Source of the DNA: Ruminococcus callidus
Lineage (GTDB): Bacteria > Bacillota > Clostridia > Oscillospirales > Ruminococcaceae
Direction of reading: 5' to 3'
NCBI RefSeq assembly: GCF_020709055.1
Contig: NZ_JAJFCK010000035.1
Location: forward strand, 1 to 25,380
Length of the DNA: 25,380 nucleotides
Shown: positions 1 to 7,805 of the stretch, one piece after another
How positions within the stretch are numbered: position 1 is the first letter of the stretch
Layout: each line of letters starts with the position of its first letter
The notes under the pieces: generated by a model
The model's input: the letters and a program-made list of their open reading frames with translations, nothing else
What the model was told of the DNA's origin: nothing
Databases searched by the model: none
Translations under genes and position numbers: made by a program

Positions 1-107
1 TTTGCAGCAGCGGCGAAATTTCTGCTTGCATTTCTCATCACTGTTTTACTGAAACGATCGAAAATCTCAAGTTTCAGCTGATCATCATCATGTGAGGGAG
101 CAGACAT
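1..107 (-). CDS. Partial N-terminus of a sigma-like/HTH regulator of mobile-element type
   Basis: The leftward frame opens with ATG at 107 and runs off the window edge, leaving about 35 residues. It is preceded by a strong purine-rich ribosome site (GGAGGGAGGG). The visible residues begin MSAPSHDDDQLKLEIFDRFS and continue with a KTVMRNASRNF stretch. This acidic start followed by a basic amphipathic helix resembles the small sigma-70-like proteins found in Firmicutes conjugative transposons; that is a resemblance from memory, not a demonstrated match. If correct, the left edge of the window belongs to another mobile element. Too little is present to test for region 4 of a sigma factor. Confidence 0.45.
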   Translation of the reverse strand, partial: MSAPSHDDDQLKLEIFDRFSKTVMRNASRNFAAAA

Positions 108-240
108 TATTTTCCCTCCCTCCATATTCAGTTTTGAGAAGCCCTTTTTTGCCCTCCTGAAATTACTAAGACAATTGAGAGAAGCAAAATAGGAAGGTTT
201 TAGATGTAAATTTTATATGAACAAGCGGGAGAAAGAAAAA

Positions 241-283
241 AGCAGCATACAAAACCGTTCGTTTCGCCGGATTGTATGCTGCT
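241..283 (-). terminator. Hairpin terminator
   Basis: Perfect 12-bp stem (241-252 with 272-283, AGCAGCATACAA / TTGTATGCTGCT) and 19-nt loop. Read on the minus strand it is followed by a T run (TTTTTTC), so it could end leftward transcription arriving from the ABC cluster. Confidence 0.7.
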
Positions 284-294
284 TGAAAAAATAG

Positions 295-342
295 AAAGGG
301 CAGTCCTGCCCAGCTGTTTGCCGGACAGAACTGCCCTTTTTT
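295..342. terminator. Second hairpin terminator, back to back with the previous one
   Basis: A 10-bp stem (295-304 AAAGGGCAGT with 330-339 ACTGCCCTTT) is followed by further T residues on the plus strand. The minus strand also has a nearby T-rich tail, so it may work in both directions. Confidence 0.65.
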
Positions 343-736
343 AGGTGGTTGAATTTTAAAGGAAGTACACTTCTTACTGATCAATCGTATTTTCTTGACA
401 ATTTCAGCGGCATCTCAGAATTGGAAGGGCACCCGAAAGACAGAGGAAAAAAGTGATTCAATTTGTTTTTGTCATAGGTGATTTCAATTGGATATCGTAT
501 GTTTGCCCTATACTGGTAACACTTTTTCTTCTCTGAGAATATTTTATTCTTTGATATTTAGAAATAAATATTACCGGCCATATCAAAATTTAAACAAGTT
601 ATAATTTCAAATCGGTGATAGATGATTAGTGCATTTGAACAAATGAACAAAATCAAAAAGTAAGCTAATCATTTCTTATGATTTCTTCAAACGATAAATA
701 AAAGCATTGAAATTGTACATTAGTATTTTTAACTTG
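343..736. other. Gene-free spacer left of the ABC cluster
   Basis: AT-rich stretch between the hairpins and the stop codon of the ABC ATPase. I see no convincing ORF with a ribosome site, no promoter with good spacing, and no RNA gene. Confidence 0.6.
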
Positions 737-1402
737 TCAATCCACAATTTTTCCGTCTTCGATACGAATTACCCTTTTGCATTGCTGTGCAATTTTCATA
801 TCATGTGTGACAATAATCACAGTTCTCCCGGCAGCATTCAGAGATTTGAAAAGTTCCATGATTTCCACAGAAGTCTTGCTGTCAAGTGCTCCTGTCGGCT
901 CGTCCGCAAGAATGATCGACGGTTCATTGACAATGGCTCTGGCAATCGCAACACGCTGTTTCTGTCCGCCCGAAAGCTTATTCGACTGGTGATGTGCAAA
1001 TTTCTCCATCCCCACTGCTTGGAGGGCTTTCAGACATTTTTCCTTTTTCTCACTTACTTTGGACTTGGAAAAATCAAGAGGTAGCATGACGTTTTGAAGT
1101 GCAGAAAAATCATCCACCAATGCAAAATCCTGCATAACCATTCCAATTTTTTTGTTTCGGATTTGAGCAAGCTTTTTCTCTGAGCAGTTTTTTACAAGTG
1201 TATCGTCAATATAATACTCGCCGCTTTCATAGCTGTCAATGCAAGCTAAAATATGCAGTAATGTGGATTTTCCTGCACCGGATGTGCCGATGATCGCAAC
1301 TAGTTCACCATCTGCAATTTCGATATTGATGTCTGTTAAAGCCTGAAATGCGTTTGATTTTCCCTTATTGTATATTTTGGAAATCTTATTGAGTCGGATC
1401 AT
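737..1402 (-). CDS. ABC transporter ATP-binding protein (MacB/LolD-type exporter ATPase)
   Basis: This 221-residue protein is a complete ABC ATPase. It has Walker A GTSGAGKST (residues 39-47), Q-loop Q91, signature LSGGQ (143-147), Walker B ILADE (164-168) followed by PTGALD, and switch His200. The length and the ADEPTGALD motif are typical of ATPases that pair with FtsX/MacB-like permeases, which move peptides or lipids by mechanotransmission rather than through a channel. The start has an AAGGAG site that overlaps the end of the upstream permease gene, with only 14 bp between the two genes, so it is the last gene of a three-gene transcription unit. The substrate cannot be read from sequence. 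The neighbouring secreted protein or self-protection against a peptide are the obvious candidates. Confidence 0.95.
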   Translation of the reverse strand: MIRLNKISKIYNKGKSNAFQALTDINIEIADGELVAIIGTSGAGKSTLLHILACIDSYESGEYYIDDTLVKNCSEKKLAQIRNKKIGMVMQDFALVDDFSALQNVMLPLDFSKSKVSEKKEKCLKALQAVGMEKFAHHQSNKLSGGQKQRVAIARAIVNEPSIILADEPTGALDSKTSVEIMELFKSLNAAGRTVIIVTHDMKIAQQCKRVIRIEDGKIVD

Positions 1403-1416
1403 ATTTCACTCACTCC

Positions 1417-2682
1417 TTACTTGGTCAGAATTTGTTTTGGGGTGTTTTTTCCGATAATGATAAGTGGCATGATCATGGAAATTAGCAATTGCAGAATGAT
1501 CATAGCTGCAAAAGCCTCGAAGATATATGGACTCCAAATGATATTTACCATATAAGCAAATTTTGTATGCGGTATGATAAGCAGAGCTACAACCCCTACG
1601 ATAGTAGCTATGGCAAGGGAAATGATAGAATGCAACAGATTGACAAAGGAACAATGTCCCCACTGTAATCCGCTGATATAGTATAGGGCATAATTTTTTA
1701 GATTTTTTCTTACAATCAGTGCAGAACTGCTGATGCTACTTACTGAGGCAAGAATGAAAAGAATAATGATAATTGGCAGAAAGATCTCTGCTTTTTCCAA
1801 CAAATAAGCGATGCTGTTTTGGTTTAATTCGTCCAATGAAATGGCATTTGCCCACCCATACTGTAATAGTTTTTCTTTGTCTGCCTCAATTTGTTCTTTG
1901 CTAACATTGTCCGGATATGTAAGAATCACACTGGAAATGATCGGCTGAACTACATAATCCGTATCAAACAGAAGCACAAAGTGATTTGTAATATTCTGAA
2001 TGGCAGAATATGAGGCAAGCACAAAGATTTGATTTTCGATCGTATGATTAAATGGGTAGTATATGCTGTTGAAATTCATATCAGAATTTCCGTAATCGTA
2101 AAGTCCTCCGCCAATAATTTTGGAATCATCCTGGAATATGCCGACTACTTTTCCGGTAAAGGATGTTGAATTCGGATAGTTGATTCCTGTCAGTGACAAT
2201 ACATCGCCGACTTTTACGCCATAATCATTTTCAGAAACGACAATCTCAATCTGATTGGATTCTATGTCTGAAGTAAGCCATCTGCCATCTGTCAATTCCG
2301 GTTGATATCGTTTTATAAATTCATCATCATAACTTTGAAGTGTAAAACTTTCACCATTGTGAAAGCTGTCAATCGAACCAAACATACTGTGGCAAGCATA
2401 TATATGGTCCGCGTCGGGACATTCTTGTAGGATATCATCATTGTCTAAATAATCATAGATATTCATTTGTGAGGAATCATAGTTCGGAGAAGATGAGAAC
2501 TTAATAAATATACCATTTGATGTGAGAATGTCCCGAAACGGCGTATAGTATTGAGAACGGACACTGATTGCAGAGATCATGACTGCCGTTATGATAAGAG
2601 AAACGGCCACCTGTAAAATGATAAATATATTTACAATACTGTTTTTTCGGAAGTCATTCCATGCAGTTTTCAAAAGTATCAT
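1417..2682 (-). CDS. FtsX-like ABC transporter permease (second subunit)
   Basis: 421 residues from the ATG at 2682, which has a GGAGA site and overlaps the upstream stop codon by 4 bases (ATGA), a sign of translational coupling. A longer open frame extends upstream but lies inside the preceding gene, so I reject the earlier start. Topology is that of a MacB/FtsX permease: one N-terminal membrane helix (about residues 17-40), a large extracytoplasmic region of roughly 250 residues, and three C-terminal membrane helices starting at an IFLPIIIILFILASV stretch. It should form a heterodimer with the other permease and be powered by the ATPase encoded next. The family includes bacteriocin exporters, antimicrobial-peptide resistance pumps and lipoprotein releasers; which applies here is unknown. 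Confidence 0.85.
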   Translation of the reverse strand: MILLKTAWNDFRKNSIVNIFIILQVAVSLIITAVMISAISVRSQYYTPFRDILTSNGIFIKFSSSPNYDSSQMNIYDYLDNDDILQECPDADHIYACHSMFGSIDSFHNGESFTLQSYDDEFIKRYQPELTDGRWLTSDIESNQIEIVVSENDYGVKVGDVLSLTGINYPNSTSFTGKVVGIFQDDSKIIGGGLYDYGNSDMNFNSIYYPFNHTIENQIFVLASYSAIQNITNHFVLLFDTDYVVQPIISSVILTYPDNVSKEQIEADKEKLLQYGWANAISLDELNQNSIAYLLEKAEIFLPIIIILFILASVSSISSSALIVRKNLKNYALYYISGLQWGHCSFVNLLHSIISLAIATIVGVVALLIIPHTKFAYMVNIIWSPYIFEAFAAMIILQLLISMIMPLIIIGKNTPKQILTK

Positions 2683-3830
2683 ATTTTCTTCTCCTTTAAC
2701 TGGCTGACGATAGACTGATTGATATGCGACAATACCATGATACCTACTGCAAGCATAAGTATGACGATATAAAGTGCAAATATCAATGCGTACACTTTTA
2801 GAGAATATACATCTGAAATATACGGATAATTCTTTTTCAGAACAGCATGCAACAGGAAAATATAGATTCCTGTGCCGAGAACATAGAATGGCATACTGAT
2901 GAGCAGGCATTCTCCAATGCAATTCCCAAATACTTTGAGTTTACTACATCCGCATACTCTCATGACAGCCAGATCATGATTTCGCTTGTTCAGGATAAAA
3001 TGATACAGCAGCACAAAATTGAAAGCTGAAAAAACAGAGATCAATATAGAAATTGCGATGATATTATCGAATATTGAAATCGTATCATGATCGGGAAGCT
3101 TAAGATCGGGAAAAATCAAAGCATCAGGCATATACTTTGTAGATGCAGCAATAATCTCTTGATATATCGTTCTGTTCAGTGGTTGCTTGAAGTCCAGAAT
3201 AATCACATCATCATATACAAAATCATCTGGAACAGATAAGAAAGGGACGATTATATTTGCAATTACGCCACTGCCGCCAACGATGTGATATTCCTGATTC
3301 ATAAAAACAAGTGTTTCATCATCTGTCATAATACTTTGCACTGACTCCTGCACATTTTTGCTACTTAAGCTTGTTTCCACACAAGCAACTAAAGCACTAC
3401 TTTGTTCTTCTTCATCAGTAATCATTCTTCCAAACATTAATTTATCCTCAGCATTTTTCCGAAATTCTGTGGGAATTGTATATTCTTTGTTCTGATATAC
3501 AAATCTAGATTCCAAATAAGGAAAATTATAGTCTGCTAAGGTATCAATTGTGCCGGAAATAAAAAAAGTTGTTTCATTCAGCGTTTCTTCTGATAAGGAT
3601 TCTATAAACTGACGAACCTGTTTACATGTTGGTGCATGGTCCTTCTGAATTTCCAGGGCCAATTCATTCAAACTTTCCACTTCTACTGTTTTTGCAGTTT
3701 GGAAATTCCGGTATAACCCATATGAAAAATTCAGTATAAATGCCGAGGATAAAATACAGACAATCATTACAATGAATATTAGTCTTTCATGTCGTATAAA
3801 GCAGCGTAAATTATGCAGTATGTGTTTCAT
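2679..3830 (-). CDS. FtsX-like ABC transporter permease (first subunit)
   Basis: 383 residues from the ATG at 3830, preceded by an AGAGGT ribosome site. A TTG codon 33 bases upstream extends the frame but lacks a better site. Residues about 17-38 form an N-terminal membrane helix, followed by an extracytoplasmic domain of about 220 residues. Three membrane helices lie near the C-terminus, with the FtsX-type cytoplasmic loop motif DLAVMRVCGCSK between the first two. It is the first gene of the ABC cluster and overlaps the second permease by 4 bp. The two permeases have the same architecture but little sequence identity, which points to a heterodimeric exporter. Confidence 0.85.
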   Translation of the reverse strand: MKHILHNLRCFIRHERLIFIVMIVCILSSAFILNFSYGLYRNFQTAKTVEVESLNELALEIQKDHAPTCKQVRQFIESLSEETLNETTFFISGTIDTLADYNFPYLESRFVYQNKEYTIPTEFRKNAEDKLMFGRMITDEEEQSSALVACVETSLSSKNVQESVQSIMTDDETLVFMNQEYHIVGGSGVIANIIVPFLSVPDDFVYDDVIILDFKQPLNRTIYQEIIAASTKYMPDALIFPDLKLPDHDTISIFDNIIAISILISVFSAFNFVLLYHFILNKRNHDLAVMRVCGCSKLKVFGNCIGECLLISMPFYVLGTGIYIFLLHAVLKKNYPYISDVYSLKVYALIFALYIVILMLAVGIMVLSHINQSIVSQLKEKKI

Positions 3831-3906
3831 TTTAGGTACCTCTTTCAAAGTTTTATAAAACAATGCTATTCTTCATTCGGATATTATGCTTTCAAAGCAA
3901 CATAAA

Positions 3907-3968
3907 AATCTCCTTTTGTTAGTTACAATTTGGATGCTTTACACTGCTTTATCTAACAAAAGGAGATT
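3907..3968. terminator. Long hairpin in front of the ABC cluster
   Basis: A perfect 16-bp inverted repeat (3907-3922 AATCTCCTTTTGTTAG with 3953-3968) encloses a 30-nt loop. On the minus strand the stem is followed by a T run, so it can terminate transcription coming from the secreted-protein gene or attenuate the ABC genes. Which of the two it does cannot be told from sequence. Confidence 0.6.
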
Positions 3969-3981
3969 ATTAAAAATATCA

Positions 3982-4145
3982 GGTCACCTCTAAAAACCCG
4001 CTCACCCGCCATCTGCAGCGCATCTTTGTGCCATCTTCACTTGCGCAAAAACTTGAAATACACCAAGTATTCCTGCATTTTTCCGCAAGTGAATCTATCG
4101 CAAATCTGCACCACATCTGACGGATTCGGGGTATTTAGAGGTGCC
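3982..4145. repeat. MITE-like palindromic repeat
   Basis: A 164-bp unit has terminal inverted repeats of about 19 bp: CACCTCTAAAAACCCG at the left end, matched by CACCTCTAAATACCCCG on the other strand at the right end. It also has a strong inner stem (TTCACTTGCG / CGCAAGTGAA) and further partial pairing between. The whole unit can fold on itself. It has no ORF and sits between the secreted-protein gene and the ABC genes. The layout fits a small non-autonomous transposable repeat. A structured RNA is the alternative. Confidence 0.6.
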
Positions 4146-4190
4146 CATCAGAGTTTATTTTGTGATTCCCTTATTGCTTTGCTGAGCTGT

Positions 4191-4556
4191 TTAGTATGTC
4201 TTTGAATCGTTCCATAATACTCCTGAATACTGACTGGTGCCTTTGTACAATGTGCCATTTCCCTTAAAACGATATGTAACAGCAGAATATCCTCCTTTAG
4301 TTGCTGTAATCGAGGAATAATTTACCACATTTCCACTGCTTCCTGCACTTGTAACTTGAGAACCTGTCGCTCTGTTAATAACTGTAAAATTAACATTTCC
4401 ATAGCGTGTAGCACCGGATTCATTATACAGTGTCGCACTTGATGAATCTACTGTAAGTTTTCCATTAGCTGCACTTACACTCATACCAGCAGTACACACA
4501 ACAAGTGAAGCTACTGTCATAACGGAAGCAACGATTTTCTTAAGCTTGTTTGACAT
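4191..4556 (-). CDS. Small secreted protein of unknown function
   Basis: 121 residues with a clear Sec signal peptide: a KLKK basic start, a hydrophobic core (about residues 8-24) and a probable cleavage after SVSA (residue 29). The mature part, about 92 residues, is rich in Ser, Thr, Gly, Asn and Tyr, has no Cys, and looks beta-stranded (NVNFTVINRATG, SAVTYRFKGNGTLY). I do not recognise the family. It lies between an agrBD pair and an ABC exporter, all on the same strand. A secreted bacteriocin-like or signalling product under quorum control is therefore plausible; that is inference. The lactococcin 972 class has a comparable size and ABC context, but I do not see its Trp/His-rich pattern. 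A GAGGT ribosome site precedes the start. Confidence 0.75.
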   Translation of the reverse strand: MSNKLKKIVASVMTVASLVVCTAGMSVSAANGKLTVDSSSATLYNESGATRYGNVNFTVINRATGSQVTSAGSSGNVVNYSSITATKGGYSAVTYRFKGNGTLYKGTSQYSGVLWNDSKTY

Positions 4557-4580
4557 AACTATAACCTCGTATAATAGATT

Positions 4581-4607
4581 TTAGGGTGGTTTCAAGAGTA
4601 CCCTAAT
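4581..4607. promoter_or_regulatory. Inverted repeat in the leader of the secreted-protein gene
   Basis: TTAGGGT and ACCCTAA arms flank a short loop, 26 to 51 bases upstream of the start codon at 4556. It could be an operator or a 5' stem in the mRNA. No well-spaced promoter is obvious beside it. Confidence 0.35.
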
Positions 4608-4711
4608 GAACCTCTTTAATTAATTTTAACCTATAGCTTATATCATGTATATAAAATCATAAAATACTATAATATGAAAAAAGCTAAGATTTTTTGTCTA
4701 CCTATTGGAAA

Positions 4712-4852
4712 TTACTTTTTCTTAGCAGACTTTTTCAGCATAACCGGTTCCTTCGGCTGGTGGTAGCCAAAAGCAGATGCTGAATTGCAACCAATTTTAG
4801 CAGATTTCATGCCAATGGCAGCAATCACTTTAAGAATAGATTTTTTATTCAT
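4712..4852 (-). CDS. agrD: AgrD-like cyclic (thio)lactone autoinducer precursor
   Basis: A 46-residue peptide with a strong AGGAGGGG site, overlapping the end of agrB by 8 bases. It has the AgrD layout: an amphipathic basic leader (MNKKSILKVIAAIGMKSAKI), a core, and a conserved acidic/proline tail HQPKEP, which AgrB recognises. By analogy with clostridial AgrD (ring residues directly before HQPxEP), cleavage is expected between Tyr30 and His31. The five residues before it are Ser26-Ala-Phe-Gly-Tyr30, so a five-membered ring would close through Ser26 as a lactone. The only Cys, Cys22, would give a nine-membered ring. Recognition of the family is firm; the ring chemistry is inferred. Confidence 0.9.
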   Translation of the reverse strand: MNKKSILKVIAAIGMKSAKIGCNSASAFGYHQPKEPVMLKKSAKKK

Positions 4853-5435
4853 TTTCTCTTTCCCCTCCTTTCCTAGACTTTGTTACAAACATAGAAAATG
4901 CAACTGCAAAAAGAGTCGTGTCAATTAGTATGCTGTAACTAGAGCCAAACTTTATTTTCAGTACGCATGATATTACAACCAGCACAATTATCATTGTCGT
5001 ACCAAGAATATGCAATGTTTTTTTCTGATTCGCAGATAGAGGCTTATTTTCACTTTCAACAGGAGCATAATGAGCAGTCACTAAAATTGAAAATATGGTA
5101 CTACAAATGTGCAATTCTTCAAATTGCTCTAATGGCATAAAGCGAAAAATCAATAAAACAATGGTTGTTACAATTGCAAATGTAAGATTACACTGCCAGT
5201 ATGTCTTTGCGTGATATCCGCCACATACGGACCGAAGCAACACAAATAAAATAAAGTATACCATTGCTGCTGTCAAACAGTGAAATAAAATTCCAGATGT
5301 GATTGTAATTAAAATAGTAAGAACTGATGAAATAAAAATTTCAAATCCATACTGATATACTGAAGTGCTTTGAATATCTATCACTTTATTTCGGATTAAA
5401 GCATCAACAATGCAAGATGCCATGTTAGAAATCAC
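4845..5435 (-). CDS. agrB: AgrB-like membrane protease that matures the autoinducer
   Basis: 196 residues with several membrane helices. The catalytic pair of AgrB endopeptidases is visible: His75 and Cys82 in CGGYHAKTYWQC, with the usual spacing of seven. The family hallmark APVESENKPLS follows at about residues 124-134. AgrB removes the C-terminal tail of AgrD and closes the peptide ring at the membrane. The GTG at 5435 lies 10 nt from a GGAGG site and is my preferred start. An ATG at 5423 is also in frame. An out-of-frame ATG at 5439 with better spacing opens a four-codon reading frame that stops just before 5423. Its promoter and a tandem regulator site lie just upstream. Confidence 0.92.
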   Translation of the reverse strand: MISNMASCIVDALIRNKVIDIQSTSVYQYGFEIFISSVLTILITITSGILFHCLTAAMVYFILFVLLRSVCGGYHAKTYWQCNLTFAIVTTIVLLIFRFMPLEQFEELHICSTIFSILVTAHYAPVESENKPLSANQKKTLHILGTTMIIVLVVISCVLKIKFGSSYSILIDTTLFAVAFSMFVTKSRKGGERENE

Positions 5436-5468
5436 TCATGTTTCGCCTCCGTTTGATTTCTTGCACTT

Positions 5469-5497
5469 AGTATAGCATTTTTGCACATACCCGTCAA
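5469..5497 (-). promoter_or_regulatory. Promoter of agrBD
   Basis: On the minus strand: -35 TTGACG (5497-5492), 17-bp spacer, -10 TATACT (5474-5469). The leader to the GTG of agrB would be about 27 nt. Confidence 0.8.
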
Positions 5498-5499
5498 TA

Positions 5500-5536
5500 G
5501 AAACGGCATAAGTGGTCAAGAAACGGCACAAGTGGT
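5500..5536. promoter_or_regulatory. Tandem LytTR-regulator binding site
   Basis: Two direct repeats of GAAACGGCAYAAGTGGT (5500-5516 and 5520-5536), identical at 16 of 17 positions and spaced 20 bp start to start, end 3 bp from the -35 box of the agrB promoter. LytTR regulators such as AgrA and VirR bind pairs of direct repeats about two helical turns apart at this position. On the minus strand the repeat reads CCACTTRTGCCG, partly like VirR boxes. The encoded LytTR protein next door is the likely ligand. Confidence 0.75.
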
Positions 5537-5596
5537 TTTTATATGACAAAAATCAGCATCATAATTTGTATACTTTGTCGAAATCGTATTTCAAAC

Positions 5597-5625
5597 TTGA
5601 AAAAAAGCTTTTCATTTGCTATAAT
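5597..5625 (+). promoter_or_regulatory. Promoter of the regulator-kinase operon
   Basis: TTGAAA (5597-5602), 17-bp spacer, TATAAT (5620-5625). The predicted start near 5632 leaves only about 8-10 nt before the ATG codons at 5640/5643, so the mRNA leader would be very short. Confidence 0.75.
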
Positions 5626-5639
5626 AAGCAAGGGTGAAA

Positions 5640-6359
5640 ATGATGCGATTTGCGATAGTAGATGATGAGCCAAATGTTCCGGAACAAATTGCGGAAATGC
5701 TAAAAACTTACGTGCCAGATGTTCAAATAGAAACAAACTGTTTTCATCAGCCATCTGATTTTTTGGAGATGTATTACAGTTGTAATTATGATGCTGTGTT
5801 TTTGGATATTGATATGCCGGCAATCAATGGATTTGATTTATCCCAGAAGATCTATGAGAAAAACAATAGCGTTCCTATTGTGTATATCACCAGCCGAGAT
5901 GACTTGATTATACATGCTTTTCGGTACAAACCTTTAGGGTTTGTCCGAAAGCAGTTTATTGCGTCGGAACTGCCGTATGCACTGACAACGATCTTAAAAG
6001 AAATCAACCGAAAAAGTCCTTCTATCACTATCACAGAAACGAGATTTGCAGGTGGCAGAACGTATTGCATACAGATTGAAAAAATTACATTTCTGGAATC
6101 GGAAAAACACAATGTGAAGATACAACTTCTGACTGGAGAAAGCTATACAGTACGAGAAGCTTTGTCCTATTATCTCAACTTACCGGAATTCAAAGACTTT
6201 GTTCTAATCAATTCTGGAACCATGGTCAATCTTGCACATATCAAATTGGTCAGCGAAACGATTTCTTTGAAAAATGGTACCATTTTGTATGTCAGCAGAA
6301 GAAAATTGCAATCTGTTTTAGATGCCTATTTGAAGTACATAGGGAGAGTTTTGATATGA
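5640..6359 (+). CDS. LytTR-family response regulator (AgrA/VirR type)
   Basis: 239 residues. The receiver domain has the acidic pair Asp8-Asp9, phospho-acceptor Asp56 in AVFLDIDMP, and the PLGFVRK region with Lys104. The C-terminal LytTR DNA-binding domain spans about residues 130-239. It should be phosphorylated by the kinase encoded next and bind the tandem repeat upstream of agrB. I chose ATG 5640 over GTG 5634 because AAGGG immediately precedes it; ATG 5643 is equally possible. Its stop codon overlaps the kinase start by 4 bp, so the two are translationally coupled. Confidence 0.93.
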   Translation: MMRFAIVDDEPNVPEQIAEMLKTYVPDVQIETNCFHQPSDFLEMYYSCNYDAVFLDIDMPAINGFDLSQKIYEKNNSVPIVYITSRDDLIIHAFRYKPLGFVRKQFIASELPYALTTILKEINRKSPSITITETRFAGGRTYCIQIEKITFLESEKHNVKIQLLTGESYTVREALSYYLNLPEFKDFVLINSGTMVNLAHIKLVSETISLKNGTILYVSRRKLQSVLDAYLKYIGRVLI

Positions 6360-7651
6360 TATACACAATCTCAGAATACACGGCAACGGCAATTGACAGC
6401 ATTGTTCTCATATGCTTTTTAGCATATACACTTTCTTTCAAGAAACCAAAACAGAAATTAAACATTGTAACTTCCATTGCCTTTATGTTGCTTTTCTTTT
6501 CCTGTGTAACAATATTCAACAATATTACTATTGCAGAGGGTATATACGCAGCATTCTATTTTTTGATATTTTTTATGTATTGCAGGATTTCCTTAAAAGG
6601 AAAATGGTGGCAGCAACTTCTGCTGGTTACAATAGAACTGGCAGTATTATTTTTAGTAAACGCTGTGATTACAATTATATCTGCATCCATCTTGAAAAGT
6701 GATTATTCCAGTGTACTTCTTATGAGGAATCCGGTAAGAGTCTTTCTGCTGTTTTTATCGAAAATTTCTTTGATTGGATTACTTTTCCCTATCATAAACG
6801 GTATTCGAAAACAAAAAATTATACTCCACTTGTTACAAGCATCGGTTTTCATTATTTTCATGATACTTACTGTAATTATCGGGATCATCATTGAAAAAAT
6901 TATCCTCGACAACTTGATTCCGATGCAGTATGTATTCGTAATTATGGGCTGTATTTCCGTGATTGCAGTTCTTTTGTTATTTATACTTATTCAATTTTCC
7001 ATACAGAACCAGAATAAATTAAAACAAATCGTATTGCAAACTCGATTGCATGACAATGAAGTAAAAATGCAGGAGGCAGTTCAATGGAACCAATCCATGA
7101 AAGCTTTGCAGCATGATCTGAACAATCATATTGCTGTCATTGCCAGCTATATCGAAAAGGGCAATTCAGACAAGGCATTGGCATACATGAAAAAAATATC
7201 CGGGAAATTAGAAGAATGTCCGAATTATACAGATACAAACAGCCAAATTCTTAATGCAATACTAGATCTCAAGCGGGTCGTATGTAAAAATGAAAATATT
7301 TCTTTAAAATGCTATATTCAGAATGATTTGCCGAAATTTGATGATGTGACATTCAGTACAATTTTCGGAAATCTCATGGACAATGCAATTGAAGCGGAAA
7401 GAAAAGAAAATCAGAAGGAAATCCGGCTTGCGATTGAAAGCCTTGGAACATATTTGCATATTACAATTCAAAATAGAATCCAGAATTCTGTCCTCATAAA
7501 TGGCAGTCTGCCGAAAACTACAAAAAGCGATAAAACGAATCACGGGCTTGGAATTTACAGTATTCACGAGGCAATTGCCCAAAGCAATGGAGTCATTCAT
7601 TTTTATGAAAAAGAGGGCTGGTTTCTTGCTGATGTTTTAATACCCGTGTGA
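6356..7651 (+). CDS. AgrC-like GHKL sensor histidine kinase
   Basis: 431 residues. The N-terminal half (about 1-215) has six or so hydrophobic helices, as in AgrC-type peptide receptors. A linker helix leads to the phospho-acceptor His253 in the LQHDLNNH motif typical of this class. The GHKL ATPase domain shows the N-box FGNLMDNAIEAE (337-348) and the G-box GLGIYSIHEA (397-406). It should sense the cyclic peptide produced by the AgrB/AgrD pair and control the LytTR regulator. The hairpin at 7735-7778 is its probable terminator. Confidence 0.93.
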   Translation: MIYTISEYTATAIDSIVLICFLAYTLSFKKPKQKLNIVTSIAFMLLFFSCVTIFNNITIAEGIYAAFYFLIFFMYCRISLKGKWWQQLLLVTIELAVLFLVNAVITIISASILKSDYSSVLLMRNPVRVFLLFLSKISLIGLLFPIINGIRKQKIILHLLQASVFIIFMILTVIIGIIIEKIILDNLIPMQYVFVIMGCISVIAVLLLFILIQFSIQNQNKLKQIVLQTRLHDNEVKMQEAVQWNQSMKALQHDLNNHIAVIASYIEKGNSDKALAYMKKISGKLEECPNYTDTNSQILNAILDLKRVVCKNENISLKCYIQNDLPKFDDVTFSTIFGNLMDNAIEAERKENQKEIRLAIESLGTYLHITIQNRIQNSVLINGSLPKTTKSDKTNHGLGIYSIHEAIAQSNGVIHFYEKEGWFLADVLIPV

Positions 7652-7680
7652 ATGCCATTTCAAAAACTATTTTGTCTGAA

Positions 7681-7717
7681 ATTTCTTCAAATAAATGCGT
7701 GGATTTTATGAAGAAAT
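7681..7717. repeat. Inverted repeat after the kinase gene
   Basis: A 9-bp stem (7681-7689 ATTTCTTCA with 7709-7717 TGAAGAAAT). There is no T tail, so it is not a classical terminator. Confidence 0.4.
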
Positions 7718-7734
7718 CTACATTTTATAGAAAC

Positions 7735-7778
7735 AAAATGCCATGCTGAGAAGATGTGCTTTCCCGGCATGGCATTTT
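7735..7778 (+). terminator. Terminator of the regulator-kinase operon
   Basis: A perfect 12-bp stem (7735-7746 AAAATGCCATGC with 7767-7778) is followed by more T residues, 83 bp after the kinase stop codon. Confidence 0.8.
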
Positions 7779-7805
7779 TTATGGTTCTAATTTTGATTTT
7801 ACAAC

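Noticed and set aside
166..384. Leftward open frame of 72 codons
   Set aside because: It runs through two hairpin terminators and has no ribosome site; the protein has no recognisable feature.
707..1084. Rightward frames opposite the ABC ATPase
   Set aside because: They are shadows of a gene with all ABC motifs intact on the other strand.
5539..5823. Leftward frame of 94 codons over the regulator promoter and start
   Set aside because: It overlaps a well-formed promoter and the receiver domain of the response regulator, without a ribosome site.
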